From contig NZ_ABCQ01000008.1 of assembly GCF_000170855.1 (NCBI RefSeq), positions 1 to 64,000 of the forward strand: a DNA stretch of 64,000 nt, read 5' to 3'. This DNA comes from Moritella sp. PE36. Lineage in GTDB: Bacteria; Pseudomonadota; Gammaproteobacteria; Enterobacterales; Moritellaceae. Below, piece by piece: positions 50,719 through 61,656 of the stretch. A program made the position numbers and the translations under genes. Within the stretch, counting starts at the first letter, position 1; each line of letters begins with the position of its first letter. The notes below the pieces were generated by a model that saw only the letters and a program-made list of their open reading frames with translations, ran no database searches and had not been told where the DNA came from.

Positions 50719-52824
50719 ATGTTGAATCACGACCTGCCGAAACTGAGTCAAATGAAACTAACAATCAAAATTAAATTAACACTGACAATTTGCGTAATGC
50801 TGTTACTTGTTAATGGATTCTTTATTACCAGTATTTTCATGACTGAAAAAACAGTGTTAGAGGCGGAGAAAATTAACATACGTTCAAAAGTAGAAACATT
50901 AATAAAGAATAACTTACAAGGTCAAACCGACAACCTTAACTTATCTTTGGCCAATTTATATGAGTCATCTTCTACAAATCGCATTAGACAAGAACTGCGC
51001 AGCGATATCCTCACATTCAAAAAAACAATTGCTGATATGTATGCCGACGCCCCGTCGGATGAAGATGCAGAAGCCAATATCTATGCATTTATAGATAACT
51101 ATCGCTGGAATGATGGACGTTTCATTTTTGCTTTTGATGCCGAGTCATTTGAATACATGGCAAATGGTGCAAATCGCCGCCTTATCGGTAGGTCTGGTTA
51201 TGATTTACAAGATAAAAAAGGCAGTTACTACGTTCGCGACATTATCAATAGTGCTAAAAAATCAACCGTTGGTTATAGTCAGTATTATTCACTAAACCCA
51301 GTATCTGAAGAAATTGAAGAGAAAATGTCGGCGTCTTTCTATTTTGAACAGCTGAACCTTGTTATTGCCACAGGGGAATATACTAGCCGCTTAAAACAAA
51401 GCAAAATTGATATGGCTTTGAATGCGGTAGGTCTTACTCAGTATGGTGAAGATGGTTATTTTTGGGTGCAAGATGCAAACGGTAAGATCCTTATGCATCC
51501 AGACGCTAAGTTAATCGGTACTACCGCGGACTTTACGCGTGATGCAGCAAAACGTCTGCAACGTGAGTCCGCTATTTTTATGTCTGCCGCATTTAAAAAT
51601 GCAGAGACGGATAAAATAGAGAATAAGATCCTGTATGTACGTAACATCTTCCCTGATTGGGGCTGGTCATTAGGTACTAGTACCTATGAGAGTGAAATCT
51701 CGACCATTGAAGAAAGTTTGACAACAGCGACAGAGGATATTTTCGATGCTGAAATAAAAAATAGCTTTAAATTCGCGACTGTACTTTTCATTGTTGCAAT
51801 TGTGTTTTCACTCTGGCTTATCAACCGTATTATTCGTGAATTACTTGTGCTGAAGTTAAGTATTGATAATTTATCGACTGGTGAAGCGGATCTTACCTCG
51901 AGATTAGTGATCAAGGGGAATGATGAAGTCGCCGATATTAGTCATTCGGTGAACAACTTTATTGGTTACTTACAATCGATGATGTTAGATATTTCCGGTG
52001 CTTCAAAAAATATTACCCGTGGCATTCATGATATTCATTCCCAGTCTGAGCGTAATACCCAAGCGCTGGATAATCACAGTGCCGAAACCGAATTAGCAGT
52101 GACGGCTATTACTGAGATGAGCACTACCGCCGACATAGTGGCCCAAAATGCATTACAAACAGCAACCAGTACCCAAGCCGCTAATGAAGAAGCGAAAGCA
52201 TCCAAAGTAACCGTTATCGAGGCATCAAATAGTGTCATGTCTTTAGTTTCTGAAATGGATGATACTGCTGCAAGTATTAATGCGATGAATGAAAGTACTA
52301 AAAATATTGCCACGGTATTAGAAGTCATTGGTGGCATTGCCGATCAAACTAATTTGTTAGCCTTAAATGCAGCAATTGAAGCAGCAAGAGCGGGTGAGCA
52401 AGGACGAGGTTTTGCTGTTGTTGCTGATGAAGTGCGCTCTTTAGCGGCCTTAACCCAAGATAGTACAGCCAAAATTAATGAGATGCTGCAGAGTCTGACT
52501 GCTAGCGCCGTATCAGCGGTCACCGCAATGAATCATACCACTGAGAGTTGTCAGAAAGTGGCAAAAAACACATCATTAGTCACAGGTAGCCTAGATAGTA
52601 TGACAGGATCTATCGTTGAAATTAATGATTTAAGTACCCAGATTGCCACGGCGTCTGAACAACAAAGCTCTGTGACGGAAGAAATATCGCGTAATATGCA
52701 TACCATTCAAGAGATGGTGCAAGAGTTAAGTAAAAACGGTCAAGACACCAAGATAAGTGTGCAGAGTCTTACCGACGAAAACGAGGCACTTGCGGCATTA
52801 GTGGCTAGATTTAAATTAAGCTAA
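50719..52824 (+). CDS. methyl-accepting chemotaxis protein with tandem Cache sensor
   Basis: A 701-residue chemoreceptor. A helix near residues 15-35 leads to a periplasmic sensor with two Cache-like repeats ([15 protein letters not shown] and [14 protein letters not shown] share the same signature). A second helix lies near 348-370, then HAMP, then the signalling domain with its highly conserved hairpin tip ([18 protein letters not shown]). It should bind a small organic ligand and control CheA. No C-terminal CheR-tether pentapeptide is visible. A second ATG twelve codons on is an alternative start. Confidence 0.93.
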   Translation: MLNHDLPKLSQMKLTIKIKLTLTICVMLLLVNGFFITSIFMTEKTVLEAEKINIRSKVETLIKNNLQGQTDNLNLSLANLYESSSTNRIRQELRSDILTFKKTIADMYADAPSDEDAEANIYAFIDNYRWNDGRFIFAFDAESFEYMANGANRRLIGRSGYDLQDKKGSYYVRDIINSAKKSTVGYSQYYSLNPVSEEIEEKMSASFYFEQLNLVIATGEYTSRLKQSKIDMALNAVGLTQYGEDGYFWVQDANGKILMHPDAKLIGTTADFTRDAAKRLQRESAIFMSAAFKNAETDKIENKILYVRNIFPDWGWSLGTSTYESEISTIEESLTTATEDIFDAEIKNSFKFATVLFIVAIVFSLWLINRIIRELLVLKLSIDNLSTGEADLTSRLVIKGNDEVADISHSVNNFIGYLQSMMLDISGASKNITRGIHDIHSQSERNTQALDNHSAETELAVTAITEMSTTADIVAQNALQTATSTQAANEEAKASKVTVIEASNSVMSLVSEMDDTAASINAMNESTKNIATVLEVIGGIADQTNLLALNAAIEAARAGEQGRGFAVVADEVRSLAALTQDSTAKINEMLQSLTASAVSAVTAMNHTTESCQKVAKNTSLVTGSLDSMTGSIVEINDLSTQIATASEQQSSVTEEISRNMHTIQEMVQELSKNGQDTKISVQSLTDENEALAALVARFKLS

Positions 52825-52860
52825 CACGGCTTATTTAAGAGAATAATAGCGAATACAGAT

Positions 52861-52888
52861 GCTGGTTGGTAAGGAGAATACCACCAGC
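52861..52888 (+). terminator. hairpin after chemoreceptor gene
   Basis: GCTGGT-t-GGTA and TACC-ACCAGC pair around AGGAGAA, 36 bases after the stop. There is no T-run. Confidence 0.45.
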
Positions 52889-52890
52889 GA

Positions 52891-52956
52891 TTAATCGCAT
52901 GCCTGAATAACCACAAACATAACTAATACAATCAAATATCTAGTCGTTTCTTTCAT
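52891..52956 (-). CDS. possible 21-residue hydrophobic peptide
   Basis: An ATG at 52956 with GGTGAG close upstream encodes a 21-residue peptide with a basic start, a hydrophobic core (YLIVLVMFVVIQ) and the end ACD. It resembles a small lipoprotein signal, but length and spacing make this a weak call. Confidence 0.2.
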   Translation of the reverse strand: MKETTRYLIVLVMFVVIQACD

Positions 52957-52977
52957 AGTCTCACCATTGTCCCGTCG

Positions 52978-53208
52978 TTATAGTTTTTGTTCACTTTCAC
53001 GTTTAACCAACACAAAGGTCAGGTACATTTTGGTTGGTAGCGAGAAAGCAAAGCCCAAAGCAATGCAAGCCGCGCTAATCATAATGCCCGTCACGCCATG
53101 CTGCTGGGTAAAATCTGTGTACGATAATAAATAATGACCAAGCAATATTAACGAGATGCCAATAACAATAAAAATTTGCAGAATACGGATAAGTTTTTTA
53201 TCTGTCAT
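52978..53208 (-). CDS. small two-helix membrane protein (unknown)
   Basis: A 76-residue protein with two hydrophobic helices (IFIVIGISLILLGHYLL and GIMISAACIALGFAFSL) and a basic C-terminal tail. The ATG at 53208 is chosen because the twenty residues before it are polar and unlike the rest. The family is not recognised. Confidence 0.55.
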   Translation of the reverse strand: MTDKKLIRILQIFIVIGISLILLGHYLLSYTDFTQQHGVTGIMISAACIALGFAFSLPTKMYLTFVLVKRESEQKL

Positions 53209-53374
53209 ATCATCACGTCCATCATTGATTCGATTGCCAATACAGCTATTGTTCAGCGAACCGAGCATGAGCGCAATGATCTAACGCAACATATATCAAT
53301 ATGGGTACATTGTGATGATAAATAAGAGGCTTAGGTCAAGTGACGCCCTGATACGAGCGTCGAACTTGATCGCT

Positions 53375-53827
53375 TTATAAGATGATTTCTTTAAGCTCAC
53401 TAATGCTTTTCAGGCCGTGTCTGGTTTTTACCTGTAAGGAGTCTAAATCCGAGCCCAATTCTGCAACATGCGAGCCAATGCTAAATTTACTATTGCTCAG
53501 ATATTGGTGCTTTACACTGAACTTACTAAGCAGTAAACCCATATTACTTTCCGGCATTAGCTTTGCGATTACGACACCGAATAGAAGAAATGTTTCACCA
53601 CCATCAGCATCCTTGTCTCCAAGACCTTTAATTGCTGTCACTTTGCAAAAAGTACTTACCTTTCTTGTGCTTGTTACTACACATACGATACTTCCTTCTC
53701 GAAGTTCGTTCCAAGCAGCATTTTTAATATTCCCCAATTGCTTTTCCGAGATATCAAATATAACATCTGATTCTGTTGGATAGCTTTTTTTGTAATTTTT
53801 ATTATGTGTGTTATTTAGCAAAAACAT
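53375..53827 (-). CDS. unknown soluble protein
   Basis: A 150-residue protein. A central segment, SIVCVVTSTRKVSTFCKVTAIKG, with alternating strands is followed by ETFLLFGVVIAKL, which suggests a PUA/ASCH-like beta barrel, but I would not claim the family. No neighbour gives a hint; a relic of umuC follows upstream on the same strand, so this segment may be a junction of transferred pieces. Confidence 0.5.
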   Translation of the reverse strand: MFLLNNTHNKNYKKSYPTESDVIFDISEKQLGNIKNAAWNELREGSIVCVVTSTRKVSTFCKVTAIKGLGDKDADGGETFLLFGVVIAKLMPESNMGLLLSKFSVKHQYLSNSKFSIGSHVAELGSDLDSLQVKTRHGLKSISELKEIIL

Positions 53828-53853
53828 GTCTATTTCCTAGTTATATACAACGC

Positions 53854-53932
53854 TGTTTCGATACAGTCCGTTGGTAAATTGAATGGCGACTTTCGTTATT
53901 TCTGCCGCATCAAAGATGATATGGAGGAATTT
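53854..53932 (-). pseudogene. relic of a second umuC gene
   Basis: Translating the minus strand gives about 26 residues including AAEITKVAIQFTNGLYRNS, which aligns with the umuC segment VTQITKVATQLANDLFQDG encoded nearby at about 54335-54395. Flanking parts of a polymerase gene are missing. It shows that a divergent umuC copy was once here or arrived with neighbouring DNA. Confidence 0.7.
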
Positions 53933-54070
53933 AGGGGTCGTATCTTTTATGCTTTACATTATACATTTCTTTACATTATACATGGCTTTGCTTGCTGCGG
54001 CTATGAGAGCGTCTGTTGTAGACCGTCACGATGATGTTTTTTTTACTAATGTGCTAGTCTTCACCGCTGA

Positions 54071-55327
54071 TCAACACCTCACCTGAGGTAAATCTAACCA
54101 TTTGGTGGTGTATTGTGGGGTTAACATGTTACGGTGCATTTCCCACTTCTTATCTATGCCTTGCGCCCCTAAAAACAGCGTGTCGCGGCCATATTTCTGA
54201 TTCAGGTGGTCAAACACGTCCATAAGTTTGTCGTTGCTTGGGGCGGGATTAAATAAATCTTGCTGTTCATAACGGCCATCGACCAAATCAATAAGCCCGA
54301 CACCTATCTTGTAGAACCTGACGCCGTCCTGAAATAAATCGTTGGCGAGTTGCGTCGCGACTTTGGTTATTTGGGTAACGTCGGAGGTGGGATAAGGGAA
54401 TTTATGGATAGCGCGAAAGCTGGCAGGGTTATCATCAAAAGGCGAGCTGGCCGCAAAACACACCATGATCTTGCACAGCGAACCCTGCTTACGGGCTTTT
54501 TGTGAGGCTATGCCCGCATGTTTGCTTAATGCTTGTTGCAGCGCACTGAGTTCGGTAATGCGCTCGCCGACACTGCGGGTTGAATAAATTTGTTTTTTAT
54601 CTGCTCTGGCAGTATCCCAACTTTTACACGGCTGGCCGTTAAGCTCCCTTACTGTCCTTTCGACTTCGACATTAAAATCCTTACGGGCAATACCAACCGG
54701 TAGCTTAGCTAAATCTAACGCGGTTTCAATGCCCATAAACGCTAACTGTTTAGATAACTTGCGCCCGATCCCCCATACTTCATCGACCTTTAGCTGCGCC
54801 AGTACCTGCAAGCGTTCACTGTCATTATCCAGTACACAAACGCCGTTATAACCGCGGATCTTTTTGGCTGCATGATTGGCTATTTTGGCTAATGTCAGTG
54901 TGGAGCCCATGCCCACACAAACGGGTAATCGACACTCTTTCCATACCGCACGCCGCAACTTAGCGCCATGTTCACGTAAACAAGGGATGGCAGGATAACT
55001 GCGTTGGAACGACAAGAAAGATTCATCAATACTATAAATATGTTGTTCGGGGGCAAAACGCCCCACCACATCCATCATTTTAGCAGACAGGTCAGCGTAG
55101 AGTTCGTAGTTAGAAGAAAGCGCGATCACGCCTTGTTGTTCACACAAGGCTTTGATCTTAAAATAGGGTTTAAACTTAGGAATGCCCGCGTCTTTAGCTT
55201 GTCGGTTTGCGGCAACAATACAGCCATCATTGTTAGACAACACGATAATCGGTTTACCGCGCCATTCAGGACGAAACACCTGTTCAGCACTGCAATAAAA
55301 TGAATTAGCGTCCACCAGTGCGAACAC
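54071..55327 (-). CDS. umuC: DNA polymerase V catalytic subunit UmuC
   Basis: A 418-residue Y-family polymerase of normal UmuC length. The metal-binding residues are in FALVDANSFYCS and YSIDESFL; the helix-hairpin part is at VWGIGRKLSKQLAFMG. It carries out error-prone synthesis past DNA lesions as UmuD'2C. Its ATG overlaps the umuD stop by one base. Control is by the LexA box before umuD. Confidence 0.95.
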   Translation of the reverse strand: MFALVDANSFYCSAEQVFRPEWRGKPIIVLSNNDGCIVAANRQAKDAGIPKFKPYFKIKALCEQQGVIALSSNYELYADLSAKMMDVVGRFAPEQHIYSIDESFLSFQRSYPAIPCLREHGAKLRRAVWKECRLPVCVGMGSTLTLAKIANHAAKKIRGYNGVCVLDNDSERLQVLAQLKVDEVWGIGRKLSKQLAFMGIETALDLAKLPVGIARKDFNVEVERTVRELNGQPCKSWDTARADKKQIYSTRSVGERITELSALQQALSKHAGIASQKARKQGSLCKIMVCFAASSPFDDNPASFRAIHKFPYPTSDVTQITKVATQLANDLFQDGVRFYKIGVGLIDLVDGRYEQQDLFNPAPSNDKLMDVFDHLNQKYGRDTLFLGAQGIDKKWEMHRNMLTPQYTTKWLDLPQVRC

Positions 55328-55734
55328 TATTTATTACTCAATAACGGGCTGGGACGGTGACACCGAATCGAGCGGATCACCACGCCTTCGATACTAAAGG
55401 TATCAAAATCATTAATCACCACAGGCTGGATTTTTTCATTGGCAGAGAGCAACAGTCGCCTTTTAATATCAAGTAACTTACACACGAATTCACCGTTGAA
55501 ATTGGCGACAATCACATCCTGATGCGTGGGCGTGACATGCCTGTCGACAATCAATAGATCACCATCAAAGATCCCCACCCCTTGCATTGAATCGCCACAG
55601 GCTTTACCAATAAAAGTAGCACTGGGATGCTCGACCAGTAGTTCATCTAAATTACAGCCAAGCTGACTATATTCAGCCGCCGGACTTTCAAAGCCAGTAA
55701 TACCTGCACTCGCCAAAATTGGAATGATGTTCAT
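55327..55734 (-). CDS. umuD: UmuD, SOS-cleaved subunit of DNA polymerase V
   Basis: A 135-residue S24 peptidase-like protein. The serine is S49 in GDSMQGVGIFDGD and the lysine K86 in FVCKLL; an AG cleavage site lies near residues 10-11. RecA-stimulated self-cleavage yields UmuD', which activates UmuC. It forms an operon with umuC. A perfect LexA box precedes it by 28 bases. Confidence 0.94.
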   Translation of the reverse strand: MNIIPILASAGITGFESPAAEYSQLGCNLDELLVEHPSATFIGKACGDSMQGVGIFDGDLLIVDRHVTPTHQDVIVANFNGEFVCKLLDIKRRLLLSANEKIQPVVINDFDTFSIEGVVIRSIRCHRPSPLLSNK

Positions 55735-55761
55735 GAATTATATTATACCCCACCCAAACAA

Positions 55762-55777
55762 CTGTTTATTTATACAG
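55762..55777 (-). promoter_or_regulatory. LexA (SOS) box of umuDC
   Basis: CTGTTTATTTATACAG is a full CTGT-N8-ACAG operator, 28 bases upstream of umuD. Repression by LexA and induction by DNA damage follow from known biology. Confidence 0.9.
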
Positions 55778-56045
55778 TTGTATTTTAGGCGTGTTTAGGG
55801 AAAAACTCAAGCACGTATATTTGGTAAGGGAATTAAGGGTTAAGCTTGAAATTATTTTGTAACGTTTTGTAATTACTCGATATAAATCACATTATTGGTG
55901 TTTACACGCACAATTCCCTACTGCTCTACCCGCTGTTCTTATAATATAACCAGTTGCTATAAAAATGTTTATAGCTCAATGACATAAAAATCCTGAGGCT
56001 GTATTCCCCTCGGTAACTATAAATTATTAACGAGTTATTTTAATC

Positions 56046-58838
56046 ATGATGTTCTGTAGAAAATTATTATTGATTTCTTTTGCCCTATTCGCCCTGTCTA
56101 GCTGTGCAAATAACCCCAATCAGACTGACGCAATAGCCACAGTGAGCAGCAACACGCTTGATAACGGTTTCTTGTATGCCATTCATGCTAAGCCAGAAAG
56201 CTCAGATAAGATTGAGTTACGCTTGATGATCAAATCGGGGTCATTCAGTGAAACAGATGCACAATCAGGCTATGCACATCTGCTTGAGCATATGGCCTTT
56301 AACGGCACCAAAAACTTCCCCAAGCTAAAAATTGTTGAGCTATTTGAAAAGTCAGGATTAACATTTGGTCATGACATTAATGCCTACACCTCTTTTGATG
56401 AAACAGTTTACAGCCTCTCTATTCCTAAAGATAATACCCAATTACTCGCAGATACCTTGCTGTATTTACGTGATATTTTAACCGATATAGAATTGGAACA
56501 GCATGAGTTAGATAAAGAGAAAGGCGTCGTCGAAAATGAATATCACCAGAGCACACAGCAAGAAAAATCTTATTACTACGCCCTGTTCGATGATTATATA
56601 GAAAACAGTGAATATCAAAGACGTTTACCAATCGGGACGCTTAAAAGCATCAATAACAGCACTGTCGCCTCTGTTAACACTTTTTACAAAGATTGGTATC
56701 GTCCGGATAATGCCAGATTAGTGATAGCGGGTGATGTGGATAGTGAGAGCACAAGCCAATTAATCACCGCATTATTTTCAACCATAGAGACATCACAAAA
56801 CACCAAGCAACAGCCTGTCTTAACACCGCCAGCATTAAAAACCGCAACTCAGGTTTATAGCAGTAAAGTGATTAATTTTTCACAAACAGACCTGTTCTTC
56901 GAAGTCCCTATGTTGAAAATTACCAATAGCGAAGATATCAGTCATTCGTTGAAACTGGATATGTTGGATCAGTTATTTAATTATCGTTTGAATGCAGCCA
57001 ACAGCCAACGCGCTCAACCCTTCCATGAAGTCGGTCTTTTCTATAATCAATTGTTGGGCAACAAAGCGTTCGAAAATATCTATGTTAGTCATCAAAAAAA
57101 TGAAAACCAACAGGCTGTTGAATTTATTGCGCAGGAATTAGCGCGCATACAACAACACGGTTTTAGCCAAGCTGAGTATCAGCAACAACTGGCTAAAATC
57201 AAATCAACACAAGCCGAACTCAGTACTATCTATAGTAATAAAAATTCGCAGCAACTAGCCGATGAAGTGATTAATGCTTGGTCGAGCGGCAATATTGAAT
57301 ACACACTAGAGAATGAGCAGCGAGCTTATCAGCTATTGCTGACAACAGTCAGTCTTGAAGAATTAAATCAGTTCGCCAAAACACTGATAAACAGCCCACA
57401 TAAGATGACCTTCGCGACACCATATCAAGCCAAAAAGCCGGACTTATTGGCGGCCGATAAAATATTTGCAGATACGATTAATAAATCAATTAACAATATA
57501 GCGATTAAAATTGAAACGCTAACACTGCCTATCGTTAAAAAAAGTGGCGGAACAAGTAAGATCGACAGTGAACGTTTTGACACTGACACACAAATAACCC
57601 GGTGGCAGTTAAGCAATGGAGTAAGTGTTGTTTTGCAACCTGATCATAGCGTTAAAAACACCATTAATATGAGTTTTACAGCTCCTGGCGGTATCAATTC
57701 ATTTACCAAAAAACAACGCGCAGCCAACTACCTTTTGATAAACAGTTATATGAATAGCGGTTTAGCGGGAGTATCAGCACAAGCGATACAGCAACAGTTT
57801 AACCAAGAGCGCATCGACATTATTCCGGTGATCGAAGCCAACAATCATGGTTTCAATCTGTATTCGATTAATGAACCCAAGAGCCTAGAACTACTATTCT
57901 CGATGCTGTATAGCAGTATGACCAACGCTGAACTTAATGAGCAGGTATTTGCGTTAGAAAGGAAAGGGAGTATTGAACATCTGCAAAATAATCTCGCGTT
58001 ACCAACAACGGCAACATGGATAAAAGTAGATGATATTCTGTTTCCCAATAATCCCCAGCAGGCGCGAATTTCAGCGAAGGAACTAGCAGAGGTGCAACAA
58101 AGTGATGTTGAAAGGCTTTATCAAACACTCTTTAATAACGTTAATGGTTATAAGTTAACTATCGTCGGCGACTTTGATACGGCGCAGTTAAAGCCACTTA
58201 TATTGCAATACGTGGCGAGTTTACCAAAGGGGAAAAATAATACCTTTGACCACCCTGCTCAATCGTTGATAACAAAAACGACTCAGCTCAATGAAACAAG
58301 CTATCCGCAAGATAATGGGCAGGTGCTGTTTTACACTATCACAGACACCCCAAACCAAGGTATCAAACAAGTTTATCAGGCAGAACTCATGCAGGCGATC
58401 ATGAGCAAAACGCTGACCAAGATCGTGAGGGAGCAATTATCCTTAACTTATTCCCCTTATGTCATGGTAAGCGATCAACCAGCTGGTCAGGCATTTACTG
58501 AAGTGATGATTGAGTTAATTACTAAAGTTGAAGATGTTGAGCAAACACAACAGGTGGTCGATAGTATCATCAGTGATTTACTTACTAATGGTATAACCGA
58601 AGCACAACTAAACGAAAACAAAAAAACAATAACGCAGGATTTAGCTTATTCATTAAATGAATCACCAAATAAACAGTGGCTGTTACACCGTGATCATTTA
58701 TTCAATTATGCACTCGGGTCAACAGAAACTGCACCAGCAATATTCGACAGCATTTCCGTTGCAGACATGAACCAGTTCATTCGCGCCTACCTAGAACCAA
58801 CAAAAACACTGAGATTTATAAATACGCCCCAGTTGTAA
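56046..58838 (+). CDS. M16-family (pitrilysin-like) zinc protease, lipoprotein
   Basis: A 930-residue protein with a lipoprotein signal (lipobox LSSC) and so anchored in the periplasm. The inverted zinc motif HLLEH is at residues 78-82 and the third ligand glutamate lies in the ENEYHQS region near 160. Two M16 core repeats follow, the second (from about residue 515) inactive. It degrades peptides. Two ATG codons abut at the start. A hairpin terminator separates it from usp. Confidence 0.9.
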   Translation: MMFCRKLLLISFALFALSSCANNPNQTDAIATVSSNTLDNGFLYAIHAKPESSDKIELRLMIKSGSFSETDAQSGYAHLLEHMAFNGTKNFPKLKIVELFEKSGLTFGHDINAYTSFDETVYSLSIPKDNTQLLADTLLYLRDILTDIELEQHELDKEKGVVENEYHQSTQQEKSYYYALFDDYIENSEYQRRLPIGTLKSINNSTVASVNTFYKDWYRPDNARLVIAGDVDSESTSQLITALFSTIETSQNTKQQPVLTPPALKTATQVYSSKVINFSQTDLFFEVPMLKITNSEDISHSLKLDMLDQLFNYRLNAANSQRAQPFHEVGLFYNQLLGNKAFENIYVSHQKNENQQAVEFIAQELARIQQHGFSQAEYQQQLAKIKSTQAELSTIYSNKNSQQLADEVINAWSSGNIEYTLENEQRAYQLLLTTVSLEELNQFAKTLINSPHKMTFATPYQAKKPDLLAADKIFADTINKSINNIAIKIETLTLPIVKKSGGTSKIDSERFDTDTQITRWQLSNGVSVVLQPDHSVKNTINMSFTAPGGINSFTKKQRAANYLLINSYMNSGLAGVSAQAIQQQFNQERIDIIPVIEANNHGFNLYSINEPKSLELLFSMLYSSMTNAELNEQVFALERKGSIEHLQNNLALPTTATWIKVDDILFPNNPQQARISAKELAEVQQSDVERLYQTLFNNVNGYKLTIVGDFDTAQLKPLILQYVASLPKGKNNTFDHPAQSLITKTTQLNETSYPQDNGQVLFYTITDTPNQGIKQVYQAELMQAIMSKTLTKIVREQLSLTYSPYVMVSDQPAGQAFTEVMIELITKVEDVEQTQQVVDSIISDLLTNGITEAQLNENKKTITQDLAYSLNESPNKQWLLHRDHLFNYALGSTETAPAIFDSISVADMNQFIRAYLEPTKTLRFINTPQL

Positions 58839-58868
58839 CTATTTGCCTAAAAATGCCATAACTAAACT

Positions 58869-58895
58869 GCAGTGACCAGCGAAAGTGGTCACTGC
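58869..58895. terminator. bidirectional hairpin between M16 protease and usp genes
   Basis: GCAGTGACCA and TGGTCACTGC form a perfect ten-base-pair stem around GCGAAAG. It lies between convergent genes. Confidence 0.65.
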
Positions 58896-58941
58896 GGTTT
58901 GACATTGACCTCGCTTAGCTAAACCAATCACGTTAACGCAA

Positions 58942-59793
58942 TTATCTAAGCACGATCAGCGGCACTCGACAATTTTCAATCATGCGCATGGTATTGCTAC
59001 CAAGGAAAAAGTTTCTCATCTTAGAATGCGCAAACGCGCCCATCACCACCAGTTCAATATCATGCTGTTGTTTGTAATCCATTAACGAAGTAGAAATATC
59101 CCCTTCAAGATACGTGGCAATGACACTAAACCCTTCTTGCTCAAGTCGCATTTTGGCTTGCTCAAATTTCTGTTGTTGTGCTTGTTCAGTATTTTTAATC
59201 GTGACTAAATGACATGTCATGCCTTGGAGTAAACCGCCTTGAATGATACGTTGCACGGCTTTGTCTGCCGTTTCGCGTCCATCATAAGCCAGCATAAAGT
59301 TAGTCGGCTCGGTAAAAGCCTGCGGGGCAATCACGATCGGCGTATGCACCTGCCGGATCAGTGTTTCGATATGCGAACCAAGGGCTTTAAAATCACCTTG
59401 ATGACCATTACCACAGCGCCCGACCACCATTAAACGTGCATCAGTTTCTAAGCCCACTAAAGCTTCGACAAAATCACCATGGCGTTGTTTCTGCTCTATA
59501 TCGGTCAGACCCACGGTGTTGGCTCTATCAACGGCTCTGCCTAACATTTCATTACCCAACTGAATAGCCATTTTCCCACGCTGCTCGTCAAGTTCAACCA
59601 TTTTGTTAAGCAGCGCAGTACGTGCCCCTAAACCAATAGAGCCAGTTAAATCGTCTGCGCCATGTTGCTGTTTTTTATCGATGGCATGCAGAAAAACAAT
59701 GCCATGACTCAAACGTTTTGACGCCCAGATCGCAGTGTCACAGACAGCTTTTTCCAGTATAGATCCATCAATACATGCTATTATTTTATTCAT
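58942..59793 (-). CDS. universal stress protein with two Usp domains
   Basis: A 283-residue protein made of two Usp domains (about 1-140 and 150-283). Nucleotide-binding loops are visible as VVGRCGNGHQGDFKALGSH in the first half and VMGAFAHSKMRNFFLGSNT in the second. It follows the SulP gene by 11 bases, so the two are one operon. SulP-USP pairs are common and imply a role for the stress protein in regulating or protecting the transporter, inferred only. Confidence 0.88.
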   Translation of the reverse strand: MNKIIACIDGSILEKAVCDTAIWASKRLSHGIVFLHAIDKKQQHGADDLTGSIGLGARTALLNKMVELDEQRGKMAIQLGNEMLGRAVDRANTVGLTDIEQKQRHGDFVEALVGLETDARLMVVGRCGNGHQGDFKALGSHIETLIRQVHTPIVIAPQAFTEPTNFMLAYDGRETADKAVQRIIQGGLLQGMTCHLVTIKNTEQAQQQKFEQAKMRLEQEGFSVIATYLEGDISTSLMDYKQQHDIELVVMGAFAHSKMRNFFLGSNTMRMIENCRVPLIVLR

Positions 59794-59804
59794 TGTTTTT
59801 CTCC

Positions 59805-61295
59805 TTAGTGACCAGCCATCATTTTTTCAACCGCAGCGGGATCATTATGAATTGCAAATTTATCAATCACGGTCGCGGTGGCGTCACTCATGCCGACAAT
59901 ATTAACGGTTGCACCCTCTCGACGAAACTTAATCACCACTTTATCCAATGCACCAACGGCGCTAATATCCCAGAAATGGGCGTGCGATAAATCGATAACG
60001 ACGCTATCAACCACTTCTTTAAAATCGAACGCATCAACAAATTTATCCGCCGACACAAAGAATATCTGTCCTGTTACCTGATAAGTTCGCCCTTGCTGTG
60101 CTATTTCGGTATTTTTCACGACCATAAAACGGCTGATTTTGTGGGCGAAAAATAACGCTGAAAGTAGCACACCGACAAATACGCCAATCGCTAAATTGTG
60201 CGTACCAACAACGGTGATCACTGTCGCGATCATAACAATATTAGTTGATAACGGATGGGTTTTAAGATCTTTAATCGAACTCCAAGAAAATGTCCCAATG
60301 GCGACCATGATCATCACAGCAACTAAGGCTGCCATCGGTATTTGTTTAAGCCAGTCTCCTAAGAAAACCACCATAATAAGCAAGAATACACCGGCTGATA
60401 GACTTGATAACCGACCTCGACCACCCGATTTAATGTTAATGATTGATTGACCGATCATGGCGCAACCAGCCATCCCACCCATTAAACCGGCGCCGATATT
60501 GGCAATACCTTGTGCTTTACATTCTCTATTTTGATCACTTTTTGTATCTGTTAGGTCATCGATTATCGTTGCGGTCATCATCGACTCTAAAAGCCCAACC
60601 ACAGAAAGACCAAGCGCATAAGGTAAAATGATCCACAGTGTTTCGAGTGTGAGAGGTACTTCAGGCCATAAGAAGATGGGTAACGTATCTGGTAACGCCC
60701 CCATATCGCCAACCGTTCTTATGTCTAACTCCATCACCTGTGATAACACGGTAAGTAGGACAATACACACCAGGGGTGAAGGAATACTTTTACCAATGAC
60801 GGGGATATGAGGGAATAAATAGATAACGCCTAAGCCACCAGCCGTCATTGCATAGACATGCCAAGTGACATTGGTTAATTCAGGTAATTGGGCGATAAAT
60901 ATTAAGATAGCCAGTGCATTTACAAAACCAGTGACCACTGAACGTGAGACAAACCGCATTAAACCACCTAACTTTAAATAACCCGCGAGTATTTGCAATA
61001 CCCCCGTTAACAAAGTCGCGGCGAGCAAGTATTCTAACCCGTGTTCTTTGACTAGCGTCACCATAAGCAGCGCCATTGCACCTGTTGCAGCAGAGATCAT
61101 ACCGGGTCTGCCACCTGTGAACGCAATAATAGTCGCGATACAGAACGAGGCATACAAACCCACTTTAGGGTCTACACCCGCAATAATAGAAAATGCGATA
61201 GCTTCGGGGATCAGCGCTAACGCAACAACAATACCGGCTAAAATATCTCCTTTAACATTACCTAACCAATCTTGTTTGTTTGACAAAAAAATCAT
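59805..61295 (-). CDS. SulP-family anion transporter with STAS domain
   Basis: A 496-residue inner-membrane protein. About 10-14 helices are followed by a C-terminal STAS domain (from about residue 390; [22 protein letters not shown]). Early motifs include [16 protein letters not shown] and [13 protein letters not shown]. SulP proteins carry sulfate, bicarbonate or other anions; which one is not readable. AAGGA precedes the ATG at 61295, preferred over a start 31 codons upstream that adds a polar histidine-rich tail. It is co-transcribed with usp. Confidence 0.9.
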   Translation of the reverse strand: MIFLSNKQDWLGNVKGDILAGIVVALALIPEAIAFSIIAGVDPKVGLYASFCIATIIAFTGGRPGMISAATGAMALLMVTLVKEHGLEYLLAATLLTGVLQILAGYLKLGGLMRFVSRSVVTGFVNALAILIFIAQLPELTNVTWHVYAMTAGGLGVIYLFPHIPVIGKSIPSPLVCIVLLTVLSQVMELDIRTVGDMGALPDTLPIFLWPEVPLTLETLWIILPYALGLSVVGLLESMMTATIIDDLTDTKSDQNRECKAQGIANIGAGLMGGMAGCAMIGQSIINIKSGGRGRLSSLSAGVFLLIMVVFLGDWLKQIPMAALVAVMIMVAIGTFSWSSIKDLKTHPLSTNIVMIATVITVVGTHNLAIGVFVGVLLSALFFAHKISRFMVVKNTEIAQQGRTYQVTGQIFFVSADKFVDAFDFKEVVDSVVIDLSHAHFWDISAVGALDKVVIKFRREGATVNIVGMSDATATVIDKFAIHNDPAAVEKMMAGH

Positions 61296-61519
61296 ACTTG
61301 TCCTTTTTCGGGTGCATCGATGACCCACGAAAAATACGTGGTGATGCACAGACATATCGTTTAAAGCAGCCATAATCGACGGTTTCATGCTATTTCAGCC
61401 ACAGTAAATGACCTTAAAAAAGGGCAAATTCCACGACGCTAAGCCGTACTCAATTTAGTGTACTTTTAAACGATAAATAGCGATGGCAAAAATACCATAC
61501 TGGAGAATTCCTGTTTTAA

Positions 61520-61639
61520 ATGATGCGATATGTCACGCAGGTGCGAGAGCTGATAGCTCAGTTTAAAATATTTCAGGAAAATAGAGATCATCAACAATTA
61601 GCATTATCTTTGCTAGATATACGTACTAGTGCTGATTAA
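61520..61639 (+). CDS. possible 39-residue protein
   Basis: An ATG-ATG start opens 39 codons, MMRYVTQVRELIAQFKIFQ at the start and LLDIRTSAD at the end, with an amphipathic helical look. GGAG lies a little far upstream. It is in the 480-base gap between sulP and the MarR gene, on the opposite strand. I would treat it as a candidate only. Confidence 0.3.
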   Translation: MMRYVTQVRELIAQFKIFQENRDHQQLALSLLDIRTSAD

Positions 61640-61656
61640 AATGCAATTTATAATAA

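Noticed and set aside
53883-54086. Plus-strand open frame of 67 codons
   Set aside because: It is antisense to the umuC relic and the umuC end, with low-complexity residues and no ribosome site.
60139-60450. Plus-strand open frame of 103 codons inside the SulP gene
   Set aside because: Antisense shadow of a clear SulP transporter.
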